A stretch of 64,000 nucleotides of DNA from Paraplanobispora siamensis (GCF_016863175.1 NZ_BOOJ01000006.1:1-64000), one strand, 5' to 3'; shown: positions 1-8,938, numbered from the stretch's first letter. The notes: a model not told the origin generated them from the letters alone. Numbers and translations are program-made.

Positions 1-54
1 GAGGCCGTGACGCGTGTAGGGTCCGAGCGCGATCCGGGAGAAGGAAGGCCTGCC

Positions 55-696
55 ATGCGTGTCGTGCTCGCGGAGGACTCCGTCCTTCTCAGGGAGGGGC
101 TGGTCTGGATGCTCGGGTCCGCGGGGATGGAGGTCGTCGCCGCGGTGGACGACGCCGAGGGGCTGCTGCGCGCCGTGGACGAGCACCTGCCGGACCTGGT
201 CGTCACCGATGTGCGGATGCCGCCCTCGCACACCGACGAGGGCCTGCGCGCGGCACTGGTGCTGCGGCGCGCCCATCCGGGACTGCCCATCGTGGTGCTC
301 TCCCAGTACGTCGAGGAGCGTTACGCCACCCGGCTGCTGTCCACCGAGACCAGCGGCATCGGCTATCTCCTCAAGGACCGGGTGGCCGACGTCGCCGAGT
401 TCCTGGGCGCCCTGCGCCGGGTCGCCGACGGCGGCACGGCCCTGGACCCGGAGGTGGTCGCCCAGCTCCTGATCCGCCGGCACAGCGACCCGCTCGACCT
501 GCTGACCCCCAGGGAGTACGAGGTGCTGGCACTGATCGCGGAGGGCCGCTCCAACAGCGGCATCTCCGAGGCGCTGACGATCTCGGAGGGCGCGGTCGGC
601 AAGCACATCAACAACATCTTCACCAAGCTCGGCCTGTCCGGCGCGGACGGGGACCACCGCCGGGTCCTGGCCGTCCTGCGCTTCCTGAAGGTCTGA
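55..696 (+). CDS. NarL/LuxR-family response regulator
   Basis: This is a two-component response regulator of 213 residues. The receiver domain covers about residues 1-120, with acidic residues near the N-terminus (AEDS) and the phospho-acceptor Asp52 in VVTDVRMP. A LuxR-type helix-turn-helix lies at about 145-210 (LTPREYEVLALIAEG, then GAVGKHINNIF). The ATG at 55 was chosen because AGAAGGAAGG lies just upstream and the receiver fold starts there; a GTG at 7 would add an unrelated tail. The partner histidine kinase is not in the window and probably lies to the left. A small exported protein follows 15 bases later and may share the transcript. The target genes cannot be inferred. Confidence 0.9.
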   Translation: MRVVLAEDSVLLREGLVWMLGSAGMEVVAAVDDAEGLLRAVDEHLPDLVVTDVRMPPSHTDEGLRAALVLRRAHPGLPIVVLSQYVEERYATRLLSTETSGIGYLLKDRVADVAEFLGALRRVADGGTALDPEVVAQLLIRRHSDPLDLLTPREYEVLALIAEGRSNSGISEALTISEGAVGKHINNIFTKLGLSGADGDHRRVLAVLRFLKV

Positions 697-711
697 CGGG
701 AGAGCACGCCG

Positions 712-1155
712 ATGCGACGCAACGTCAGGACCGCCTGGATCACCGTCGGCGGGGCGCTCACGGCGCTGGCCGTCCTGGTCCTGCCCGTGACGGTGTGGAC
801 CGAGACGAGACCGCCCGGATCCATCCATGACACCTCTCTGCTGTCCTCCACCGCGTCCGAGAGCTCCGTCCAGGTCTACCGGCTCACCTCGCCGGTGATC
901 GTGGTGCTGGCCTCCGGAGAGGTGGAGGTCCAGGTGGTCCCCGGCGAGACGGGACGCCTCACCGTCGAACGGACGATCACCTGGTCCCGCGAACGGCCCG
1001 GCCTGTTCGAGTCGTGGGACGGCACGATACTGCAGGCCCAGCTGTCCTGCCCCGAGTCCGGCCGTGCCGCGGAGCCGAACTGCAGGGCCCGCTACACCCT
1101 CAGGGTTCCCGACGGCATCCGGGTCGAGGGCCTCGGATCCCCGCCCGGCGGGTGA
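712..1155 (+). CDS. Membrane-anchored hypothetical protein, possibly C-terminally truncated
   Basis: This 147-residue protein has one N-terminal membrane segment or signal anchor (about residues 9-30) and a beta-rich extracytoplasmic part. It resembles the start of the adhesin-like, beta-helical proteins (DUF4097-like) often found beside NarL-type two-component systems, but such proteins are usually longer. Here the reading frame stops soon after TLRVPDGIRVEGL, where the repeated strands of the family would begin, so a truncation is suspected. The 200 bases that follow hold no convincing continuation. The start has GGGAGAGC upstream and lies 15 bases after the response regulator, so the two are probably cotranscribed. 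The function is unknown. Confidence 0.55.
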   Translation: MRRNVRTAWITVGGALTALAVLVLPVTVWTETRPPGSIHDTSLLSSTASESSVQVYRLTSPVIVVLASGEVEVQVVPGETGRLTVERTITWSRERPGLFESWDGTILQAQLSCPESGRAAEPNCRARYTLRVPDGIRVEGLGSPPGG

Positions 1156-1356
1156 CCCGGGGCCGCGCGCCGTACCTCCGACCGGTGGCGGGTGTTCCAG
1201 GACCGCGTGCCGTGCCTTGACGACGTGACGGGGTGACGGTGAGGTGGTGGGGACGGCGCAGGGCCGTGATCGGCGTTTTCCGTCCCGTGCCGCCGCTCCG
1301 GCGACGGCAGGGGGCCGCGGCCGGCGGCCACGGGGCGTGCGCGGAAGGAGAGTGCG

Positions 1357-3033
1357 ATGGGGGAAGGTCCCGCCTACCGTGAGTTCCGCGCCGCCCGGGA
1401 CTTCCTGCTGGCCTGCCGGGAGGACTACGCGACCGCCTACCGGGAGTTCTCCTGGCCCCGGCTGGAGGAGTTCAACTGGGCGCTGGACTGGTTCGACGTG
1501 ATCGCGCGCGACAACGACCGGACGGCGCTGTGGATCGTCGAGGAGGACGGCACGGAGGAACGCCGGTCCTTCGCCGAGCTGTCAGAGCGTTCCGACCGGG
1601 TGGCGAACTGGCTGCGGGCGCTGGGGGTCCGGCGCGGCGACCGTGTCGTCCTGATGCTGGGCAACCAGCTCGAACTGTGGGAGACCACGCTGGCCGCGGC
1701 CAAGCTCGGCGCCGTGGTGATCCCGGCGACCACGCTGCTCACCCCGGCGGACCTGCGCGACCGGCTCGACCGGGGCGCCGCCCGCCACGTGGTCGCCGGC
1801 AGCGCCCATACCGGCAAGTTCGACGACCTGCCCGGCGACTACACGCGGATCGCCGTGGGGGAGCCGGTGACGGGCTGGCACTCCTACGCCGACGCCTACG
1901 GCGCGGACCCCGTCTACCGGCCGGACGCGCCGACGAAGGCCGACGACCCGCTGCTGCTGTACTTCACCTCGGGCACCACGGCGCGGCCCAAGCTGGTCGA
2001 GCACACCCACGTCTCCTACCCGGTCGGGCACCTGTCCACGATGTACTGGATCGGGCTCGAACCCGGTGACGTGCACCTGAACATCTCCTCGCCGGGCTGG
2101 GCCAAGCACGCCTGGAGCAACGTCTTCGCCCCGTGGAACGCCGAGGCCACGGTGTTCGTCCACGACTACACCCGCTTCGACGCCGAGCGCCTCCTCGACG
2201 AGATGGCGCGGTGCGGCGTGACCGCCTTCTGCGCCCCGCCGACCGTGTGGCGGATGCTGATCCAGGCCGACCTCGGCCGGCTGACGACCCCGCCGGTCAA
2301 GGTGGTCGGCGCGGGCGAGCCGCTCAACCCCGAGGTCATCCAGCAGGTGCGCGACGCCTGGGGCGTGACCGTCCGGGACGGCTTCGGGCAGACGGAGACG
2401 ACCGTCCAGGTGGCCAACACCCCCGGCCAGCCGGTCAAGCCGGGCTCCATGGGCCGTCCCGCCCCCGGATACGTGGTCGAGCTGATCGACCCGGTCACCC
2501 GCGAGCCCGCCCGGGAGGGGGAGATCTGCCTCGACCTGGCCCACCGGCCGCTGGGCCTGATGGCCGGCTACCGCGGCGACCCCGGCCGCGCGGCGGACGA
2601 CGGCTACTACCACACCGGCGACATCGCCGCGCGGGACGAGGACGGCTACCTGACCTACGTGGGCCGGGCCGACGACGTCTTCAAGGCCTCCGACTACCGG
2701 ATCTCGCCGTTCGAGCTGGAGAGCGTCCTGCTCGAACACGACGCGGTGGCCGAGGCGGCGGTCGTGCCCGCCCCGGATCCGGTACGGCTGGCCGTACCCA
2801 AGGCGTACGTCATCCTCGCCCCAGGCTGGGCCCCCGACGAGAAGACCGCCGCAGACATCCTCCGCCACGCCCGCGAGCACCTGGCCCCCTACAAGCGGGT
2901 GCGCCGCCTGGAGTTCGCCGATCTCCCCAAGACCATCTCGGGCAAGATCCGCAGGGTCGAACTCCGCGCCCGGGCCGCGGACCCGCGGCTCCGGGGCACT
3001 GAGTACCGGGAGGAGGACCTCCCCGGCGCCTGA
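1357..3033 (+). CDS. AMP-forming acyl-CoA synthetase (medium-chain ACSM-like)
   Basis: This is a 558-residue ANL-superfamily ligase that activates a carboxylic acid through an acyl-adenylate and transfers it to CoA. It shows the ATP-binding P-loop YFTSGTTARPK at about 200-210, the adenine-site motif GFGQTETT at about 344, the hinge/ATP motif YYHTGDIA at about 420, and a C-terminal catalytic lysine in ISGKIRR at about 528. The overall pattern fits medium-chain acyl-CoA or acetyl-CoA synthetase-like enzymes; the substrate cannot be read from sequence. The ATG has an AAGGAG site 7 bases upstream. It converges with an acyl-CoA dehydrogenase gene that ends 45 bases away, consistent with a shared role in acid catabolism. 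Confidence 0.88.
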   Translation: MGEGPAYREFRAARDFLLACREDYATAYREFSWPRLEEFNWALDWFDVIARDNDRTALWIVEEDGTEERRSFAELSERSDRVANWLRALGVRRGDRVVLMLGNQLELWETTLAAAKLGAVVIPATTLLTPADLRDRLDRGAARHVVAGSAHTGKFDDLPGDYTRIAVGEPVTGWHSYADAYGADPVYRPDAPTKADDPLLLYFTSGTTARPKLVEHTHVSYPVGHLSTMYWIGLEPGDVHLNISSPGWAKHAWSNVFAPWNAEATVFVHDYTRFDAERLLDEMARCGVTAFCAPPTVWRMLIQADLGRLTTPPVKVVGAGEPLNPEVIQQVRDAWGVTVRDGFGQTETTVQVANTPGQPVKPGSMGRPAPGYVVELIDPVTREPAREGEICLDLAHRPLGLMAGYRGDPGRAADDGYYHTGDIAARDEDGYLTYVGRADDVFKASDYRISPFELESVLLEHDAVAEAAVVPAPDPVRLAVPKAYVILAPGWAPDEKTAADILRHAREHLAPYKRVRRLEFADLPKTISGKIRRVELRARAADPRLRGTEYREEDLPGA

Positions 3034-3078
3034 CCCCGCCGTCCGGAATGACCCCGCCGCCCGGAGGGGGGCGGTCGC

Positions 3079-4281
3079 CTACGACAGGTACGGCTTGAGC
3101 TCGCGGCGGGCCACGGTGCGCAGGTGGACCTCGTCGGGTCCGTCGAAGATGCGCATCGCGCGGGCCTGGGCGTACATCAGGGCGAGCGGGACGTCGTCGC
3201 TGACCCCCATCCCGCCGTGGACCTGGATGGCCCGGTCGATGACCTGGCAGGCCATGCGGGGGGCGACGACCTTGATGGCGGAGATCTCGGAGGCGGCGGC
3301 CTGCGCGCCCACGGTGTCGATCATCCAGGCCGCCTTCAGGGTGAGCAGCCGGGCCTGCTCGATCGCCAGGCGGGACTCGGCGATCTGCTGCTGGACGACG
3401 CCCTGCTGGGCGAGGGGCTGACCGAAGGCCACGCGACCGGCCGCGCGGGCGCACATCAGCTCCAGCGCGCGCTCGGCCATGCCGATGGCCCGCATGCAGT
3501 GGTGGATGCGGCCGGGGCCCAGGCGGGCCTGGGCGATCCTGAAGCCGTCCCCCTCCGCGCCGATCAGGTTCTCGGCGGGCACGCGGACGTCGGTGAAGAC
3601 GATCTCGGAGTGGCCGTGCTGCTCCTGGTAGCCGAAGAGCGGCAGGTGGCGGACGATCTCGACGCCGGGCGTGTCCGTCGGGACCAGCACCATCGACTGC
3701 TGACGGTGGGAGGGGCCGTCCGGGTCGGTCTTGCCCATCACGATCATGATCGAGCAGCGCGGGTCGGCCGCGCCGGTGATGAACCACTTGCGGCCGTTGA
3801 TCACGTATTCGGAGCCGTCGAGCCTGATCGAGGTGGTGATGTTGGTGGCGTCGCTGGAGGCCACCGCGGGCTCGGTCATCGCGAACGCCGAACGGATCTC
3901 GCCGTCGAGCAGCGGGCGCAGCCAGCGCTCCCGCTGCCCGGGCGTGCCGAACATGTGCAGGACCTCCATGTTCCCGGTGTCCGGGGCGGCGCAGTTCAGC
4001 GCCTCGGGAGCGAGGTCGGGGGAGCGGCCGGTGACCTCGGCCAGGCTTGCGTAGTCGAGGACGGACAGACCCGACTCGGCGGGCAGGAACAGGTTCCACA
4101 GGCCTCGGGAGCGGGCCTCGGTCTTGAGCTCCTCCACCACCGGGGGCAGGGTGTGGTCGTCGTGACCGCGGGCGGCCCGCCACTCGTGGTAGACCGGCTC
4201 CGCCGGATAGACATGGGTGGTCATGAAGTCGGTCAGGTTGGCGAGGTATTCCTCTGCCTTCGGGCTGAGCGCGAAGTCCAT
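3079..4281 (-). CDS. Acyl-CoA dehydrogenase (ACAD10/11-like)
   Basis: This 400-residue flavoprotein would catalyse FAD-dependent alpha,beta-dehydrogenation of acyl-CoA esters. The three acyl-CoA dehydrogenase parts are visible in order: a helical N-terminal domain, the beta-domain with FAMTEPAVASSDATN and KWFITGA at about 135-170, and the C-terminal helical domain with QVHGGMGVSDD and IFDGPDEVH at about 355-385. The DGPDEVH ending is typical of the ACAD10/11-like branch rather than classical FadE proteins. Length matches the family. The gene stands alone on the minus strand, convergent with the acyl-CoA synthetase and divergent from a HAD-fold gene 82 bases away. Electron acceptor and substrate are not evident. 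Confidence 0.9.
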   Translation of the reverse strand: MDFALSPKAEEYLANLTDFMTTHVYPAEPVYHEWRAARGHDDHTLPPVVEELKTEARSRGLWNLFLPAESGLSVLDYASLAEVTGRSPDLAPEALNCAAPDTGNMEVLHMFGTPGQRERWLRPLLDGEIRSAFAMTEPAVASSDATNITTSIRLDGSEYVINGRKWFITGAADPRCSIMIVMGKTDPDGPSHRQQSMVLVPTDTPGVEIVRHLPLFGYQEQHGHSEIVFTDVRVPAENLIGAEGDGFRIAQARLGPGRIHHCMRAIGMAERALELMCARAAGRVAFGQPLAQQGVVQQQIAESRLAIEQARLLTLKAAWMIDTVGAQAAASEISAIKVVAPRMACQVIDRAIQVHGGMGVSDDVPLALMYAQARAMRIFDGPDEVHLRTVARRELKPYLS

Positions 4282-4363
4282 ACCGGTCAGTTTGGCAGCA
4301 CCCCTTTTCCGGTACCCCGGCGGCTGCGCCTACCCTGTAACCGGTTCTAGGCGAGGAGGCGGA

Positions 4364-5008
4364 ATGATCAAGGGTGTGCTGGTCGACTGGGGCGGGGTGC
4401 TGACCACCGGCCTGCACGAGGCGATCGAGGCCTGGATCGTCGCCGAGCGGATCGACGCCGCGCGCTACCGCGACGTGATGCGCGAGCTGGTGATGCACGC
4501 CTACGAGGGCGAGTCCGGCACGGAGAACCCGATCCACGCCCTGGAGCGGGGCGAGATCTCCGCCCTGGAGTTCGAGCGTGACCTGGCGGCCAGGCTGCTG
4601 ACCACCGATGGCGTGCAGCCGGCCGCCGAGGGGCTGCTGACCAGGATGTTCGCCGGTTTCCAGCCGGTCCAGCCGATGTACGACATGCTGGCGGCCGTCC
4701 GGGCGGCGGGGCTGAAGACCTGCCTGCTGTCCAACTCCTGGGCCAACGACTATCCGCGCGACAGCTGGGACGGGATCTTCGACGAGATCGTCATCTCCGG
4801 CGAGATCGGCATGCGCAAGCCGGAATCCCGGATCTTCGAGTACGCCCTGGAGCGGGTCGGGCTGTCCGGTTCCGAGTGCGTGTTCATCGACGACATCGAG
4901 GCCAACATCGTCGCGGCCCGTGAGCTGGGCATCGTCGGCCTGCACCACCGGGACGCCGAGGCGACCATCGCCGAGATGGAGAGCCTGCTCAGCCTCCCGC
5001 TGCGCTGA
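4364..5008 (+). CDS. HAD-like hydrolase, GGV-type motif I
   Basis: This 214-residue haloacid dehalogenase-fold protein carries motif I as LVDWGGVLT (nucleophile Asp8), motif II in CLLSNSW, the motif III lysine in GMRKPE and motif IV in CVFIDDIEAN. The second motif I Asp, the usual general acid, is Gly10, as in the subfamily related to the N-terminal domain of epoxide hydrolases. The ATG at 4364 was chosen because GAGGAGG precedes it and a TACCCT -10 box lies at 4331-4336; the frame upstream codes nothing sensible. It is the first of three HAD-fold genes within 2.8 kb. The substrate is unknown. Confidence 0.85.
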   Translation: MIKGVLVDWGGVLTTGLHEAIEAWIVAERIDAARYRDVMRELVMHAYEGESGTENPIHALERGEISALEFERDLAARLLTTDGVQPAAEGLLTRMFAGFQPVQPMYDMLAAVRAAGLKTCLLSNSWANDYPRDSWDGIFDEIVISGEIGMRKPESRIFEYALERVGLSGSECVFIDDIEANIVAARELGIVGLHHRDAEATIAEMESLLSLPLR

Positions 5009-5130
5009 CCGCCCCGGTTCCGGCGCGCCGCTGCGCCGCCGCGTCTCGCGGCGGGGGCTCCGGGCCTGGCACACTCGTTGGACGATCGGCGCCGGTCGGG
5101 CGCCGCCGCAGAACACAGATCGAGGCACTG

Positions 5131-5637
5131 ATGCGCGTCTATCTGCCGTGCACGCTCCCCTTGCTGGCCCGTGTCGTCACGGCCAAGGAGCTCGGCCCGG
5201 CCCCGCTGATCGGTTACGCGGTGACCCCCGCGCTGATCGAGTGGTACGCCTCGGGGGACACCGAGGAACTGGAGTACGTCGCCCTGACGGAGGCGGCCAG
5301 GGCGTCGCTGCGGATGCTGGCCGCCGACCGCGTCGACGGCGTCGACGTGCCCGCCCGCCGGGTGGTGATCGCCGCCGAGGTGGCGGACGACGACGTGAGC
5401 ACGGGCGCCGACCTGCGGGAGCGCGCGCGGGTACGGCTCGCGCGGTCCATCCCGATGGAGGAGATCGCCGCGGTGCACGTCGACGACCCCTCGGCGATCG
5501 ACGACATCGAGGCCGCCGTCGCCGCGCTGCCGGCCGCCGACAAGGGCGACGACGACGCCCGGTTCACCGTGGACGGCGCCGAGGCCCACGAGCTCCTGTG
5601 GTACGCCACCCAGGAGATGCCCGACCTCGTCGACTGA
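5131..5637 (+). CDS. Conserved actinobacterial protein (resembles DUF6912)
   Basis: This 168-residue soluble, acidic protein has no signal peptide and no membrane segment. It begins MRVYLPCTLPLLARV and ends with HELLWYATQEM, features I associate with a conserved actinobacterial family of unknown function (DUF6912). No catalytic motif is visible. The middle part (about 70-130) is rich in Asp and Ala and alternates predicted strands and helices. It lies between two HAD-fold genes on the same strand, with about 120 bases upstream and 49 downstream. The family name is from memory of the pattern and should be confirmed by a domain search. Confidence 0.7.
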   Translation: MRVYLPCTLPLLARVVTAKELGPAPLIGYAVTPALIEWYASGDTEELEYVALTEAARASLRMLAADRVDGVDVPARRVVIAAEVADDDVSTGADLRERARVRLARSIPMEEIAAVHVDDPSAIDDIEAAVAALPAADKGDDDARFTVDGAEAHELLWYATQEMPDLVD

Positions 5638-5686
5638 GGATTATTCATGTGCCTCACCTGCGCCTTCTCAGTAGAATTAGCGCAAT

Positions 5687-6322
5687 ATGAGACACATTGT
5701 TTGGGACTGGAACGGCACGCTCTTCCACGACATCGACGCCGTCGTCGGGGCGACCAACGCGGTCTTCGAGCCCTACGGGCTCGGCTCCTACGACGTCGAG
5801 GGCTTCCGCGCGGTCTACACCCGCCCGATCTGGACGACCTACGAGCGCATGCTCGGCCGTCCGCTGGACGACGGCGAGTGGGAACGGCTCGACCAGGGCT
5901 TCCATGACCACTACCACCGGTTGATGCTGGAGTGCGGTCTCGCGGCCGACGCGCTGTCCACCCTGCAGAGCTGGGAGCGGGAGGGCGGCAGCCAGTCGCT
6001 GCTGTCCATGTGGTGGCACGAGCGGCTGGTCGCCAAGATCGCCGAGTACGGCATCGACCGGCACTTCACCCGGGTCGACGGGCTGCTGCACACCGAGCCG
6101 GGCGGGCACAAGGCCGAGTGCATGGTGGCCCACCTGAAGGCGCTGGGCGTCGACCCCGGCGACGTCCTCGTGATCGGCGACAGCGTGGACGACGCGCACG
6201 CCGCGCAGCACGTCGGGGCCCGCGCGGTCCTCTACACCGGCGGGATGACCGGCCGCAGGGACCTGGAGGCGTTCGGCGTGCCGGTCGTGGACACCCTCGC
6301 GAACGCCATCGACTACGCATAA
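5687..6322 (+). CDS. HAD-family hydrolase, phosphoglycolate phosphatase-like
   Basis: This 211-residue HAD-fold protein begins MRHIVWDWNGTLFHD, so motif I has nucleophile Asp7 but Asn9 in place of the usual second Asp. A helical cap follows (about 20-90). Motif III Lys lies near GGHKAECM and motif IV is VLVIGDSVDDAHAA at about 165. The family includes phosphoglycolate phosphatases and related small phosphatases; the substrate is not readable. A TAGAAT -10 box at 5672-5677 ends nine bases before the ATG and there is no Shine-Dalgarno site, so the mRNA is probably leaderless. It is the second of three neighbouring HAD genes. Confidence 0.85.
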   Translation: MRHIVWDWNGTLFHDIDAVVGATNAVFEPYGLGSYDVEGFRAVYTRPIWTTYERMLGRPLDDGEWERLDQGFHDHYHRLMLECGLAADALSTLQSWEREGGSQSLLSMWWHERLVAKIAEYGIDRHFTRVDGLLHTEPGGHKAECMVAHLKALGVDPGDVLVIGDSVDDAHAAQHVGARAVLYTGGMTGRRDLEAFGVPVVDTLANAIDYA

Positions 6323-6388
6323 CCGGACGATTTTCGTATCAGTGGCGACCAGGGTGCGGCCGGTGGCCGTACCCTGGCATCCCGCCGA

Positions 6389-7123
6389 GTGTCTCCGGAG
6401 GCCACGATCACCCGCCTCGTTCTCTGGAACGTCGATCTCACCCTGGTCGACGTCTCCATCGTCACGCGCGACGCCTACGCCGACGCCTTCCGGCAGGTCA
6501 CCGGACGACCCCTGGTCAAGCTGACCCAGCACAACGGCCGCCCGGACTCGGAGATCGTCTTCGAGACGCTGGCGATCAACGGGATCGTCGCCGAGGACGA
6601 GCACCTGCCGAAGTTCCTGGACGCGCTGGCCGACGCCTTCGCGGCGCGCCGCGGGCGGCTGGCCAAGGAGGGCAGGGCGATGCCCGGGGCCGGTGACGCG
6701 CTGCGGGCGGTCTCCCGGCTCACCGGCACCGTCCAGTCGGTGCTCACCGGCACGATCAAGAGCAACGCCGTGCTCAAGCTGACCGCGTTCGGGCTCCACA
6801 AGCACGTGGACTTCGAGGTCGGCGGCTACGGCGAGGAGGTCTACCCCAAGGCCACGCTGCTCCAGGTGGCGCAGGGCAGGGCCAAGGCGAAGTACGGCGT
6901 GGCCTTCGACGGGAGCAACACCGTGCTGATCGGCGACTCGGTCCGGGACGTGCAGGCGGCCAAGATCGCCGGGGCGTCGGTGGTCGCGGTGGCCACCGGG
7001 CGGTCCCTCCCGGCCGAACTGCACGAGGCGGGCGCCGACGTGGTGCTGGGCGACCTGTACAACCCCGCGGAGGTCGTCGCGGCCGTTGCCCGGCTCACCC
7101 CGCCCGTCGGCCGCGCCGGATAA
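6389..7123 (+). CDS. HAD-fold protein with Asn at the nucleophile position
   Basis: This protein of about 244 residues is related to the HAD branch whose motif I is usually LWDVDxTL, but here the sequence is LVLWNVDLTLVD. Asn14 sits where the phosphoryl-accepting Asp should be, while Asp16 is kept. Other HAD motifs persist: SVLTGTIKSN (motif II), a lysine in EVYPKATL, and VLIGDSVRDVQAA (motif IV). The GTG at 6389 is the only in-frame start before motif I; a TACCCT box lies at 6370-6375. With Asn as nucleophile the protein should not form the usual aspartyl-phosphate, so it may be a binding or regulatory protein, unless the Asn is deamidated or another residue serves. Confidence 0.8.
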   Translation: MSPEATITRLVLWNVDLTLVDVSIVTRDAYADAFRQVTGRPLVKLTQHNGRPDSEIVFETLAINGIVAEDEHLPKFLDALADAFAARRGRLAKEGRAMPGAGDALRAVSRLTGTVQSVLTGTIKSNAVLKLTAFGLHKHVDFEVGGYGEEVYPKATLLQVAQGRAKAKYGVAFDGSNTVLIGDSVRDVQAAKIAGASVVAVATGRSLPAELHEAGADVVLGDLYNPAEVVAAVARLTPPVGRAG

Positions 7124-7219
7124 CCCGCCGGGCTCCTCTGCCCTGGGGACGGCTTTCGCTTCCTGCCCTCCGGACGGCTCCGGTCTCATGTCCGCCGGAC
7201 GGGTCCCCGCCTCCGGGGC

Positions 7220-8809
7220 TCACCGGCCGCCGAGCTCCGCCAGGAACCGGGCCGCGATCGGGGCGGCGGTCTCGGAGCCCGCGCCGCCGCCCTCGACGAT
7301 CACCGAGAAGGCCAGGTCGCCCCGGTAGCCGATGAACCAGGCGTGCGAGGGCGGCTCCTTGCCCGAGCCGTACTCGGCCGTCCCGGTCTTGCCCGCCGTA
7401 CCGGACGGGAAGGAGACGCCGCTCGCGGTGCCCTCCACCACCACGGCGGGCATCAGCGTGCGCAGGGCGCGCACCACCTCCGGCTCCAGCTTCCTCGGCT
7501 CGGCCGCGGGCAGCAGCTCCGGCTCCACCAGCCGGGGCGGCCGCCAGGAGCCGTCGGCGACGGCCGCCGCCACGGTGGCCATGTTCAGCGGGCTGGTCAG
7601 CACCCGGCCCTGGCCGATCGAGGCCGAGGCGAGGTCGGTGTCGTCCTCGGGCGCGGGGAAGAGCGCCCGTACGGCGGGCACGCCCGGCCGGACCGGGGCC
7701 TCGAACCCGAAGTCCTGCGCGACCTCGGCCATCCGCCGCCCGCCGAGCCGGTCGACGGTCAGCCGTCCGAACGTGGTGTTGCACGAGTGCGCGAACGCCT
7801 CGCGCAGCGAGGGCGTGCCGTAGTCCTTGAACCCGGCGTTGTGGAACGGGAAGCCGCCGATGTTCTGCTCGGCCGGGCAGGCCACCCGCTCCCCGGCGGT
7901 CATGCCGTCGGCGACCAGCGCCGAGGCGGTGATCACCTTGAACGTCGACCCCGGCGGGTAGTGGCCCAGCAGGGCCCGGTTGAACCCGCCCGGCTTGTTG
8001 GCCGCCGCCAGGATCTCCCCGGTCGAGGGGCGGAGCGCGACCAGCGAGGCGGGTCTGTGCACCTCCGCCAGGGCGTCCGCCGCGGCCCGGTGGACCCCCA
8101 GGTCGATGGTCGTTCTCAGCTCCCGGCCCGGCCTGGCGTCGGCGGTGGCGAGGGTGGCCACCTTGGCATTCCCGCTCACCAGGTCGATCCTGGCCGAGGA
8201 GGTGCCGGTCAGGCGGTCGCGGTAGGTCTTCGTCAGCTCCCCGACCAGCTGCTGCACCGAGCCTGGGGTGGAGGGCGTGTCGATCCGGGTGCCGTCGGCG
8301 GCGAGGACGGGCGCCCGCTCGGCCTCGACGGTCACGGCCTTGATGCGCGTCCCCTCGCGGAGGCGGGGGTGAAGGGCGGCCGGGGACCACCGCACCCGCC
8401 AGGTCCGCTCGTGCTCGACCAGCCTCAGCGAGCCGTCGTAGGTCCAGTCCACGGGCCCTTCCAGCCGGGCACGGAAGCGCACCGCCGTGCCGCCCTCCTC
8501 CGCACCGCCTCCCCCCGCGCCGTCCCCTCCCGCGTCCTCCCCGGTCTCATCGCCGGCGGTCCCGACGACCTCGAAGCCGGCCCCCGACAGCTTCAGGTCG
8601 GTCCGGAAGCGTTCGTACCAGCGGTCGAACCCCTCCGGCGGATCGACGGCGAGCGCGCGCATCGCGGCATAGTCCTGCCGGTCCCAGGCGGCCAGGAACA
8701 GCCGGGCCGTCTCCTCCGGCGAACCCTGGGTGCGCAACGCCCACGCCGCCCCGCCGATCGCGGTGGCCGGGACCAGCACCGCCGCCGCCACCAGGTTCCG
8801 CAGTCTCAT
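7220..8809 (-). CDS. Penicillin-binding protein with MecA-N (NTF2-like) domain
   Basis: This 529-residue transpeptidase is anchored by an N-terminal membrane helix (about 7-25). An NTF2-like MecA-N domain covers about 30-150 and is broken by a glycine-rich insert at about 95-108. The transpeptidase domain has all catalytic motifs: Ser288-x-x-Lys291 (STFK), Ser342-Cys-Asn344 (SCN) and Lys474-Thr-Gly (GKTGTAE). It should cross-link peptidoglycan outside the membrane. It is shorter than class B PBPs with a full dimerisation domain. The ATG at 8809 begins the signal anchor, and GGGACCGAGG precedes it. It is divergent from a LysR regulator across a short AT-rich region and is a paralogue of the inactive protein at 56161-58050. 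Confidence 0.9.
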   Translation of the reverse strand: MRLRNLVAAAVLVPATAIGGAAWALRTQGSPEETARLFLAAWDRQDYAAMRALAVDPPEGFDRWYERFRTDLKLSGAGFEVVGTAGDETGEDAGGDGAGGGGAEEGGTAVRFRARLEGPVDWTYDGSLRLVEHERTWRVRWSPAALHPRLREGTRIKAVTVEAERAPVLAADGTRIDTPSTPGSVQQLVGELTKTYRDRLTGTSSARIDLVSGNAKVATLATADARPGRELRTTIDLGVHRAAADALAEVHRPASLVALRPSTGEILAAANKPGGFNRALLGHYPPGSTFKVITASALVADGMTAGERVACPAEQNIGGFPFHNAGFKDYGTPSLREAFAHSCNTTFGRLTVDRLGGRRMAEVAQDFGFEAPVRPGVPAVRALFPAPEDDTDLASASIGQGRVLTSPLNMATVAAAVADGSWRPPRLVEPELLPAAEPRKLEPEVVRALRTLMPAVVVEGTASGVSFPSGTAGKTGTAEYGSGKEPPSHAWFIGYRGDLAFSVIVEGGGAGSETAAPIAARFLAELGGR

Positions 8810-8910
8810 CCTCGGTCCCCCTCGTCGTCGCGGGCCCTCGTCGCGGGCCCTCGTCGCGAGCCGAGGAGACCAGAGGAAAGCGGCCGATGTCCAATATTGA
8901 TATGGATTTC

Positions 8911-8938
8911 GGAATGATATTGGAATTGATATCATTCC
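8911..8938. promoter_or_regulatory. Perfect 10-bp inverted repeat, probable LysR operator
   Basis: The arms GGAATGATAT (8911-8920) and ATATCATTCC (8929-8938) are perfect reverse complements separated by 8 bases. The repeat sits in an island of AT-rich DNA (about 8890-8940) inside a very GC-rich genome, five bases before the ATG of the LysR gene and about 100 bases before the divergent PBP. The octamer ATTGATAT also occurs directly repeated at 8896-8903 and 8925-8932. LysR proteins typically bind such dyads in the divergent control region, so autoregulation and control of the PBP is a reasonable inference. Confidence 0.6.

Noticed and set aside
1582-2880. Long minus-strand frame opposite the acyl-CoA synthetase
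   Set aside because: Shadow of a real gene; composition is typical of antisense frames in GC-rich DNA.
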